38,953 nt of DNA from Paracoccaceae bacterium. Lineage in GTDB: Bacteria; Pseudomonadota; Alphaproteobacteria; Rhodobacterales; Rhodobacteraceae. The stretch lies in NCBI GenBank assembly GCA_024226455.1, contig JAAELR010000029.1, positions 1 through 38,953 on the forward strand, written 5' to 3'. The translations under genes were made by a program, and so were the position numbers. The stretch's first letter is position 1, and every line of letters starts with the position of its first letter. The notes under the pieces are model-generated. The model saw only the letters and a program-made list of their open reading frames with translations, was not told the origin of the DNA and searched no databases. Below, piece by piece: positions 32,428 through 38,953 of this stretch.

Positions 32428-34229
32428 GTTGTGGCCTCGAATAGTTCGGTAATCTCGAATTTCGTCACGTTGACGAGGCCGAGATCCGAGATGCGCAGTT
32501 CCGGGATCACCACCAGCGCCAGCAGCGAGTGCTGCATGTAGGCGTTGTTGAGCGTGCAGCCGCAGGCCTGCATCGCCTCGACCATGGCTTGTGCCTTTGC
32601 CGCAACGACGGGCGCGTGATCGTCTGACATCAGCCCGGCGATGGGCAGTTCCACCAGCGCCAACTCTTGCCCGTCTCGCCAGACGGTGACGCCGCCGCCG
32701 ACCTCTCCCAGCCGGTTGGTGGCCAGCGCCATATCGGTGCGAGAGGTGCCGACGACGATCATGTGATGGCTGTCATGCGCCACGGTCGAGGCCATTGCCA
32801 TGCGACCCTTGTAGCCGAAACCAGAGACGAATCCGCTGGTGACGTCGCCGGTGGCGCGGTGGCGTTCGACCAGCGCTATATGGGCCACATCCTGCGCTTC
32901 GTCCGGCTCCACATGGCCATCGCTCACCTGCAATTCGGCGGTCAGCGCTCTGGTCGGCGCCTGGTTCTCGACCACGCCGATCACCTTGGCCCTGACCGTG
33001 TTGGAGCCTTGCGGCGCGGCGACGGCGAAATCCTGCGCGGTCAGCGTCTTGCCCAGATGCACCGTGGCGCGGGCGTCGGCGGGCCAGTCGAGATGCGGGC
33101 ACTCGACCTGGATCTTGCCGTCCAGCGCCACGGTGACCCCGCGGGCGATAACACGCTGAATCGGCAGTGTTTTCAGGTCAGAGGTCAGGATCACATCGGC
33201 GCGGCGCCCGGGGGTGATGGAACCCAACTCCCGCTCCAGCCCGAAATGGCTGGCGGTGTTGATCGTGGCCATTTGCAGCGCCACCAGCGGATCGCAGCCG
33301 CAGTCGATGGCGTGGCGCACCACACGGTTCATGTGACCATCATGAAGCAGCGTGCCCGAGTGGCAGTCATCGGTGCACAGGATCATGTTGCGCGGGTCGA
33401 GGCCCTTTTCGGTTACGGCGGTGATCTGGCTTTCCACATCGTACCAGGCGCTGCCCAGCCGCAGCATGGCGCGCATGCCCTGGCGGATGCGCGCGATGGC
33501 GTCGGATTCCTGTGTGCCCTCGTGGTCGTCGGCGGGGCCACCGGCCACGTAGGCGTGAAAACCGGGGCCCAGATCAGGCGAGGCATAGTGGCCGCCGACG
33601 GTCTTGCCGGCGTTCTGGGTGGCGGCAATCTCAGCCAGCATCCTGGGGTCGGCGTTGATCACGCCGGGGAAGTTCATCATCTCGCCCAGTCCGATGATGC
33701 CGGGCCAAGTCATTGCTTCGGCAACATTTTCCGGCGTGATCTCGTAGCCTGTGGTCTCTAGTCCCGGGGCGCTGGGGGCGCAGCTGGGCATTTGGGTGAA
33801 GATGTTGACCGGTTGCAGCAGCGCCTCGTCATGCATCAGCCGCACGCCGCGCAGACCCAGCACGTTGGCGATCTCGTGCGGGTCGGTGAACATCGATGTG
33901 GTGCCGTGCGGGATCACGGCGCGGGCGAATTCGGCGGGGGTCAGCATGCCCGATTCAATGTGCACATGGGCGTCGCAGAGCCCGGGGATCAGGTACAGAC
34001 CATCGGCGTCGATCACTTGGGTTTTCTCGCCGATACAATGACTTGCGTCAGATCCGCAATAGGCGAACCGGCCAGCAGCGATGGCGATGTCTGACCCTTC
34101 CAGCACCTCTCGGCTGTGGACGTTGACCCAACGGCCGTTGCGGATGACCAGATCGGCAGGTTCACGGCCTGCGGCGACAGCGACGAGGCGGGGGGCCGTT
34201 TCGGCCCAGGAGGCAAATGCTTGAATCAT
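32424..34229 (-). CDS. ade: Adenine deaminase
   Basis: Deaminates adenine to hypoxanthine and ammonia; amidohydrolase fold with metal centre. I choose the ATG at 34229 (MIQAFASWAETAPRLVAV), giving 601 residues, near E. coli Ade (588). Longer frames upstream are basic, low-complexity and carry the phased GTCGGA repeats. Features include the metal-binding H88, H90 and E92 in DAHVHIESGMLTP, FTDPHEIANVLG, CTDDCHSGTLLHDGHM, and the C-terminal domain VAHDSHHMIVVGTSRTDMALA and GGGVTVWRDGQELALVELPIAGLMSD. It is co-transcribed with amn. Together with xdhABC elsewhere in the window it completes AMP to urate. Confidence 0.95.
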   Translation of the reverse strand: MIQAFASWAETAPRLVAVAAGREPADLVIRNGRWVNVHSREVLEGSDIAIAAGRFAYCGSDASHCIGEKTQVIDADGLYLIPGLCDAHVHIESGMLTPAEFARAVIPHGTTSMFTDPHEIANVLGLRGVRLMHDEALLQPVNIFTQMPSCAPSAPGLETTGYEITPENVAEAMTWPGIIGLGEMMNFPGVINADPRMLAEIAATQNAGKTVGGHYASPDLGPGFHAYVAGGPADDHEGTQESDAIARIRQGMRAMLRLGSAWYDVESQITAVTEKGLDPRNMILCTDDCHSGTLLHDGHMNRVVRHAIDCGCDPLVALQMATINTASHFGLERELGSITPGRRADVILTSDLKTLPIQRVIARGVTVALDGKIQVECPHLDWPADARATVHLGKTLTAQDFAVAAPQGSNTVRAKVIGVVENQAPTRALTAELQVSDGHVEPDEAQDVAHIALVERHRATGDVTSGFVSGFGYKGRMAMASTVAHDSHHMIVVGTSRTDMALATNRLGEVGGGVTVWRDGQELALVELPIAGLMSDDHAPVVAAKAQAMVEAMQACGCTLNNAYMQHSLLALVVIPELRISDLGLVNVTKFEITELFEATT

Positions 34230-34279
34230 GGCGAAGGGTGCCACCCCCGCGCGACAGTCGCAAGAGCGGAATAGCGGGC

Positions 34280-34345
34280 GTCGGAATGGCGTCGGCAAAA
34301 CGTCGGACTTGTGTCGGACCCCGCGTCGAACCCCCGCATCGGACA
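34280..34345. promoter_or_regulatory. Phased 11-bp GTCGGA array in the ade/tesB divergent promoter region
   Basis: GTCGG begins at 34280, 34291, 34302 and 34313 (exact 11-bp spacing, third and fourth with full GTCGGAC), then degenerate copies at 34325 (GTCGA) and 34338 (ATCGGA). It lies in the 202-bp gap between divergent ade and tesB starts. Direct repeats once per helical turn are typical of OmpR-type response-regulator sites, so this is a candidate operator for one or both operons. A similar array occurs inside dnaE. Confidence 0.5.
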
Positions 34346-34431
34346 TCCAGCCGGGGCCCGGTTGCGGTTTCATGACGGTTGACGCGCCCGGGCGACAACG
34401 CCAATCAGGGGGCAGGACAAGGGAGCCCAGA

Positions 34432-35301
34432 ATGACCGACCCGCTGACGCCGCTGCTGGATCTGCTGGAACTGGAAAAGCTGGAGGTGAACCTCTATCGA
34501 GGCATCGGCCATGGCGGCGAGACCAGCAAGCGCATCTTTGGCGGCCAGGTGGTGGCGCAGGCGCTGGCGGCGGCCTATCGCACGGTCGAGGACCGGGCCT
34601 GCCACAGTCTGCACAGCTTTTTCCTGCGGCCCGGCGATCCGTCGATGCCGGTGATCTATGAGGTCGACCGGGCCCGCGACGGCGGATCGTTCACCACGCG
34701 GCGGGTGACGGCGATCCAGAAGGGGCGGCAGATCTTCAACCTTGCCGCCTCGTTCCACGTCTCAGAGCCGGGACCGACGCATCAGCATGGCATGCCCGAC
34801 GTGCCGGGCCCCGAGGGGCTGAAGAGCCGCGAGGAGATGCGCGCCGAGATGGCGGCGCGGGTGGTGCCCGAACGACGGGCCGATTTCGACCGGCCCTCGC
34901 CGCTCGATATCCGCGAGATCGGCGACTACGATTATCTCGACCCCAGCCCGGCGCCGGATATCAACGCCGCCTGGTTTCGCGTGGTGCGCCCTGTCGAGGG
35001 GCCGGACATGCTGCACCAGTGTCTGCTGGCCTATGCATCCGACATGTACCTGATGGGCGCCTCGATGCGGCCGCATGGCCAGTCGTGGTTCACCGGGCAG
35101 GTGATGACGGCAAGCCTTGACCATGCGATCTGGTTCCACGGGCCGGTGGATTTCGGGCAGTGGCATCTATACGTGATGGACAGCCCCTGGTCGGGCGGCG
35201 CACGCGGGTTCAACCGCGGTCTGGTCTATGCGCGCGACGGGCGGCTGGTGGCCAGCGTGGCGCAAGAGGGGCTGATCCGCCCGGTCGCTGACCGGTCGTG
35301 A
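34432..35301 (+). CDS. tesB: Acyl-CoA thioesterase II
   Basis: Hydrolyses fatty acyl-CoA to free acid and CoA in the cytoplasm. I choose the ATG at 34432, 6 bases after GGGAG; the frame extends upstream through the promoter region and that part is not credible. The 289-residue protein is a double hot-dog fold close to E. coli TesB in length. The catalytic residues line up in numbering: D204 (YASDMYLMG), residue 228 (Ser here, Thr in E. coli) and Q278 (VAQEGL). Other markers are RIFGGQVVAQALAAAYRTV, HSFFLRPGDP and TASLDHAIWFH. It overlaps the acyl-CoA synthetase gene by 4 bp, so hydrolysis and activation are co-expressed. Confidence 0.94.
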   Translation: MTDPLTPLLDLLELEKLEVNLYRGIGHGGETSKRIFGGQVVAQALAAAYRTVEDRACHSLHSFFLRPGDPSMPVIYEVDRARDGGSFTTRRVTAIQKGRQIFNLAASFHVSEPGPTHQHGMPDVPGPEGLKSREEMRAEMAARVVPERRADFDRPSPLDIREIGDYDYLDPSPAPDINAAWFRVVRPVEGPDMLHQCLLAYASDMYLMGASMRPHGQSWFTGQVMTASLDHAIWFHGPVDFGQWHLYVMDSPWSGGARGFNRGLVYARDGRLVASVAQEGLIRPVADRS

Positions 35302-36812
35302 CGGGCCGGGTTCATGACCTGATCGAGGCACATCCCGGCGGGGCGCCGGCGATCATGGACCATGACGGGCGGCTATTGAGTTATGACGAATTTCGGCACT
35401 TGGCCCGTAAGCTTGCCGGGGATCTGCGCGGACGGGGCGTGCGGCCCGGTGACCGGGTGATGCTGGTCTGCGAGAACTGTGCGGCCTACGCGGTGGCGGT
35501 GATGGCGGTCAGTTTGCTGGATGGCTGGATCGTGCCGGTGAACGCGCGGGCCTCGGGGCAGGAACTGAGCAGCCTGCGCGACCATTCCGGCGCGCGGCTG
35601 GTGCTGTTCACCACGGGCGTTTGCCGGGATGCGGCGCGCCACGCGCGCGCCTTTGGCGCGGCGGACATCGCCGGGGCCGATTGCGGCGGGCTGGCCGCCG
35701 GGCCGGTCTTGGACGCGGTACCAGAGCCTGACCGGTCCGTTGCCGTGCTGCTATACACCACCGGCACCACCAGTGCGCCCAAGGGGGTGATGCTGACCCA
35801 TGATAACCTGCGCTGGAACGCAGGCGCCTCGACCAGGGTGCGTCACATCGCGCCGGGCGATCTGGTGCTGGCCGTCCTGCCCGGCAGCCATGTGTTCGGC
35901 TTTGCCACCACCATGCTGGCCGCGTTCCTGGCCGGGGCCTGTGTGCGGTTCATCCCACGCTTTGCGCCGGATGCGGTGCTGCGGGCGCTGGCCGAGGGCG
36001 TAACCGTCTTTCCCGCCGTGCCGCAGATGTACCAGCGGCTGCTGGAGCATCTGCACAACTCGGGCGTGGCGCTAACCGCGCCAAGGCTGCACAATATCTC
36101 TGCCGGTGGCGCGCCATTGGATCCGGATCTGAAACAGCGGACCGAGGCGGTCTTTGGCCTGTCGCTGCAGAACGGCTATGGCATCACCGAATGCACCGCC
36201 ACGGTCGCCGTCACCCGCCCCGAGGCACCGCGCGACGATGTCTCTGCCGGGTCGGCGGTCGAGGATGTGACAGTGTGGATCGACGCCCCCGATGACAAGG
36301 GGATCGGTGAGTTGGTGGTGCAGAGCCCCGGCGTGATGGCGGGTTACTACCGCGATCCCAAAGCCAGCGCCGCCGTGCTGCCGCGCGCCGGGGTATTCCG
36401 CACCGGCGATCTGGGGCGGATCGGGGCGGATGGCGGGATATGGATCGAGGGGCGGGTCAAGGAGCTGATCATAAGGTCCGGCTTCAACGTCTATCCGCCA
36501 GAGATAGAGGCGATGCTGACCCGGCACGAAAAGGTGCTGCAGGCCGCCGTGGTCGGGCGGCGTGTCGGGGCCAACGAAGAGATCCTTGCCTTCGTCATGA
36601 CCCGCGGCGAACTGTTGGGCCTTGAACTAATCGACTGGCTGCGACCCAGGATTGTAGCCTACAAAAGGCCGCAGCACATCTTTATCGTCGATGCCCTCCC
36701 GGTGGCTCCAACGGGCAAGGTGCTGAAACACAAACTGATCCCGCATTTCGCGTCGCTTCTGGCGGGGCTGAAGGACGGGGCCGAAACGGAACGGAAAGAC
36801 GCAACATCATGA
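35298..36812 (+). CDS. Class I adenylate-forming acyl-CoA synthetase
   Basis: Fatty/organic acid CoA ligase of 504 residues (two-step adenylation and thioesterification). The start is a GTG at 35298 overlapping the tesB stop (GTGA). The ATP-binding P-loop is YTTGTTSAPKGVMLTHDN at residues 153-170. Later motifs are NGYGITECTATVAV, the VFRTGDLGRIGADGGIWIEGRVKELI hinge region, IRSGFNVYPPEIEAML, and the C-terminal catalytic lysine in VAPTGKVLKHKLIPH. The chain length and identity of the acid are not readable; the pairing with TesB and a bifunctional beta-oxidation enzyme suggests a fatty acyl or alkyl/aromatic acid. It overlaps the next gene by 4 bp. Confidence 0.93.
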   Translation: MTGRVHDLIEAHPGGAPAIMDHDGRLLSYDEFRHLARKLAGDLRGRGVRPGDRVMLVCENCAAYAVAVMAVSLLDGWIVPVNARASGQELSSLRDHSGARLVLFTTGVCRDAARHARAFGAADIAGADCGGLAAGPVLDAVPEPDRSVAVLLYTTGTTSAPKGVMLTHDNLRWNAGASTRVRHIAPGDLVLAVLPGSHVFGFATTMLAAFLAGACVRFIPRFAPDAVLRALAEGVTVFPAVPQMYQRLLEHLHNSGVALTAPRLHNISAGGAPLDPDLKQRTEAVFGLSLQNGYGITECTATVAVTRPEAPRDDVSAGSAVEDVTVWIDAPDDKGIGELVVQSPGVMAGYYRDPKASAAVLPRAGVFRTGDLGRIGADGGIWIEGRVKELIIRSGFNVYPPEIEAMLTRHEKVLQAAVVGRRVGANEEILAFVMTRGELLGLELIDWLRPRIVAYKRPQHIFIVDALPVAPTGKVLKHKLIPHFASLLAGLKDGAETERKDATS

Positions 36813-38893
36813 GCACCCAGACCTCGGACACCGTTAGCTACTCTGTCGAAGAAGGCATCGGGCTGATTGCCCTGAACCATCCGCCGGTGAACGCCGCCAG
36901 CCAGGATCTGCGCGTGGGGCTGGCGGCGGCAGTGCGGGGGCTGGAGGCAGAGGCCGGCGTTGCGGCCATCGCCATCTATGGCGAGGGCGGGGCGTTCATC
37001 GCCGGGGCCGATATTCGCGAGTTCGGCAAGCCGGTGGTGGCGCCCACGCTGCCCGATGTCTGCCTGGTGATTGAGGGGTGTTGCAAGCCGGTGGTGGCGG
37101 TGATGCACGGGCCGACGCTGGGCGGCGGGCTGGAGGTGGCCATATCGGCCCATGCGCGGGTGGCGCTGCCGGGGCTGCAGACCGGGTTTCCAGAGGTGAC
37201 GCTGGGGGTGCTGCCCGGCGCCGGCGGCACCCAGCGCGGGCCGCGGTTGATCGGTATCTCGGCGACGCTGGATCTGGCCACTACCGGGCGGCGGATCGGG
37301 GCCGAAGAGGCACTGGCGCTGGGGCTGGTGGACCGCATCGCCGAGGGTGAACCGCGCCAGGTTGCGATTACCGTCGCGCGCGAGGCCCTGGCCGGCACCC
37401 TGAAGACCCGCGCCACCGGTGACCTGCCGGTGACGCCGGATCAGGCGGTGCTGGATGACATGGCGGCGAAACTGGCAAGAACCCAGGGCCATCTCTTCTC
37501 GCCGCACAAGGTGGTCGAGGCGGTGGCGGGGTCGATGCTGCCGCTGATCGGGGGGCTGGCACAGGAGCGGGCTCTGTTTGCCGAGTGTATCGAAAGCCCG
37601 CAGCGCGCCGGGCTGATCCACGCGTTTTTCGCCGAGCGCGCGGTCCTGAAGATCCCCGAAAAGGGCGCCACCGCGCGCACGGTGCAGGCCATCGGGGTGA
37701 TAGGCGGCGGCACCATGGGTTCGGGTATCGCCACGGCGGCGCTGCTGGCGGGGCTGCGGGTGACCATGGCAGAGCGCGATAGCGACGCGCTGGACCGGGG
37801 CCGGGCGACGATTGAAAAGAACCTTGAGGGCGCGGTGAAACGCGGCAAGCTGAGTGCCCAAAAACGCGACACGATGCTGGCGCAGGCACTGGTCACCACC
37901 ACCGATCTGGGGGACTTCGCGCAAGCGGATCTGGTGATCGAGGCGGTGTTCGAGGACATGGAGGTGAAGCGCGACATCTTCCGCCAGCTTGACGGTATCT
38001 GCAAGCCGGGCGCGGTGTTGGCGACCAATACCTCTTATCTGGACGTGAACGAGATTGCCGCCGTCACCGGGCGGCCCGGCGATGTGATCGGCCTGCATTT
38101 CTTTTCGCCGGCGCATATCATGCGTCTGCTGGAGGTGGTGGTAGCCGATGCCACGGCGCCGGAGGTGGTGGCGACCGGGTTCGCGCTGGGCAAGCGGCTG
38201 CGCAAGGTCTGCGTGCGGGCCGGGGTCTGCGACGGGTTCATCGGCAACCGGGTGCTGTCGCATTACCGCAAGGTGACCGATTATCTGGTGATGGACGGTT
38301 GCAGCCCGGCGCAGGTCGACCGGGCCATCAAGGGGTTCGGCTTTGCCATGGGGCCGTTTTCCGTGCTCGATCTGGCCGGGCTCGATATCGGCTGGGTGAC
38401 GCGCAAGCGGCTGGCGCCGACACGGTCACCGGACGAACGCTATGTCGAGGTGGCCGACCGGATCTGCGAGGCAGGCTGGTTCGGGCGCAAGACGGGGCGC
38501 GGCTATTACCTCTATGGCGGCGACGGGCCGGTGGAGAACCCGGACGTTCTGGCGATCATCGAGGAAGAGCGCGCAAAGACCGGTGTGGAGGTACGGGCGT
38601 TTTCCGACGAAGATATTGTCGAGCGTTACATGACGGCCATGGTGAGCGAGGCGGTGCGGGTGCTGGCCGATGGCATTGCGCTGCGGCCCATCGATATCGA
38701 TGCGGTTTTCCTTTTCGGATACGGCTTTCCGCGCCATCGCGGCGGGCCGATGCATTATGCTGACTGCGTGGGTGCGGCCGCTCTGGTGGCGCGGATCGAG
38801 CGTTATGCGGGCGAGGATGCGTTCTATTGGCAGGTGCCGCCGATGCTGCGGCAGATGGCGGAGACAGGCGGCAGGTTCGCCGATCTGAACTGA
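36809..38893 (+). CDS. Bifunctional enoyl-CoA hydratase / 3-hydroxyacyl-CoA dehydrogenase
   Basis: Multifunctional beta-oxidation enzyme of 694 residues (FadB/FadJ-type). The N-terminal hydratase domain has the oxyanion loop GEGGAFIAGADIREF, and catalytic E109 (GGGLEVAISAH) and E129 (FPEVTLGVLPGAGGTQR), equivalent to E119 and E139 of E. coli FadB. The NAD-binding domain starts GVIGGGTMGSGIATA near residue 296; the dehydrogenase catalytic His is H430 in GLHFFSPAHIMRLLE, with E442 downstream. GFIGNRVLSHYRK and two C-terminal domains (with FGYGFPRHRGGPMHYAD) complete the fold. At about 700 residues it is of the length of FadB-like monofunctional-complex members. Start ATG overlaps the synthetase stop. 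A repeat hairpin follows. Confidence 0.95.
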   Translation: MSTQTSDTVSYSVEEGIGLIALNHPPVNAASQDLRVGLAAAVRGLEAEAGVAAIAIYGEGGAFIAGADIREFGKPVVAPTLPDVCLVIEGCCKPVVAVMHGPTLGGGLEVAISAHARVALPGLQTGFPEVTLGVLPGAGGTQRGPRLIGISATLDLATTGRRIGAEEALALGLVDRIAEGEPRQVAITVAREALAGTLKTRATGDLPVTPDQAVLDDMAAKLARTQGHLFSPHKVVEAVAGSMLPLIGGLAQERALFAECIESPQRAGLIHAFFAERAVLKIPEKGATARTVQAIGVIGGGTMGSGIATAALLAGLRVTMAERDSDALDRGRATIEKNLEGAVKRGKLSAQKRDTMLAQALVTTTDLGDFAQADLVIEAVFEDMEVKRDIFRQLDGICKPGAVLATNTSYLDVNEIAAVTGRPGDVIGLHFFSPAHIMRLLEVVVADATAPEVVATGFALGKRLRKVCVRAGVCDGFIGNRVLSHYRKVTDYLVMDGCSPAQVDRAIKGFGFAMGPFSVLDLAGLDIGWVTRKRLAPTRSPDERYVEVADRICEAGWFGRKTGRGYYLYGGDGPVENPDVLAIIEEERAKTGVEVRAFSDEDIVERYMTAMVSEAVRVLADGIALRPIDIDAVFLFGYGFPRHRGGPMHYADCVGAAALVARIERYAGEDAFYWQVPPMLRQMAETGGRFADLN

Positions 38894-38904
38894 GGCCGCG
38901 GGTT

Positions 38905-38950
38905 TCGGATTGCCTTCGGCAATCCGACCGGGTGGGGGGCTCTGCCCCCC
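38905..38950 (+). repeat. Repeat hairpins after the beta-oxidation gene, possibly acting as terminator
   Basis: A perfect 10-bp inverted repeat (TCGGATTGCC/GGCAATCCGA, 38905-38927) is followed by a G6C/GC6 hairpin (38934-38950). The second hairpin matches the core of the repeat at 8554-8620 and 12261-12310; the window ends before any following GGTATTT and GAGAAGAAG could be seen. The first hairpin lies 11 bp past the stop and could terminate transcription, though no T-run follows. Confidence 0.6.
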
Positions 38951-38953
38951 ACA

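Noticed and set aside
36659-38263. Minus-strand frame over the beta-oxidation gene
   Set aside because: Gln/His/Arg-rich with no recognisable domain; sense strand is clearly the bifunctional enzyme.

Overview
The window looks like chromosomal DNA of a GC-rich alphaproteobacterium, most likely a Rhodobacteraceae (roseobacter-type) genome. This rests on very high GC, dense head-to-tail coding, the xdhABC gene order coupled to a BMP-type ABC transporter, and several families of hairpin repeats of the kind common in that family. This is inference from gene content; no 16S or other decisive marker is present. No tRNA, rRNA, IS transposase or CRISPR array was seen.

Layout. 1-4.9 kb: a lipoprotein with an internal duplication and dnaE, both on the minus strand; dnaE carries an in-frame hairpin-repeat pair. 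4.9-6.05 kb: a repeat-rich gap holding a small 2TM-domain gene and two halves of what may be one broken membrane gene. 6.05-15.7 kb: a tightly packed plus-strand purine operon, xdhA-xdhB-xdhC-ATPase-permease-permease-binding protein, closed by a clear terminator. 15.7-19.6 kb: a RidA-family gene on the minus strand, then a plus-strand run of a secreted methionine-rich repeat protein, a secreted DUF302 protein, a FAD oxidoreductase and an AhpD-like protein. 19.6-25.4 kb: a class A penicillin-binding protein and a 1070-residue RTX protein with a glycosidase-like N-terminus, both minus. 25.7-30.8 kb: minus-strand metabolic and redox genes (aromatic/aspartate aminotransferase, sseA, a glycine-rich small protein, thioredoxin-like protein, CcdA, an EamA transporter, HU). 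30.9-34.2 kb: amn and ade overlapping by 4 bp on the minus strand. 34.4-38.9 kb: a plus-strand trio of TesB thioesterase, acyl-CoA synthetase and a bifunctional fatty-acid oxidation enzyme, all overlapping by 4 bp.

Two themes stand out. First, purine breakdown: Amn (AMP to adenine), Ade (adenine to hypoxanthine) and XdhABC (hypoxanthine to urate) form a continuous pathway within one window, together with a transporter of the purine/nucleoside-binding BMP class. Second, repeats: at least three families of structured repeat lie between genes and inside coding sequence (dnaE, xdhB), and an 11-bp phased GTCGGA array occurs both in the ade/tesB promoter region and inside dnaE.

The least understood gene is the methionine-rich protein at 16620-17348. 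Eleven consecutive units alternate exactly 13 and 12 residues (a 25-residue period), with about 39 Met, no Cys and no His. It and its DUF302 neighbour are the best candidates for an undescribed system.
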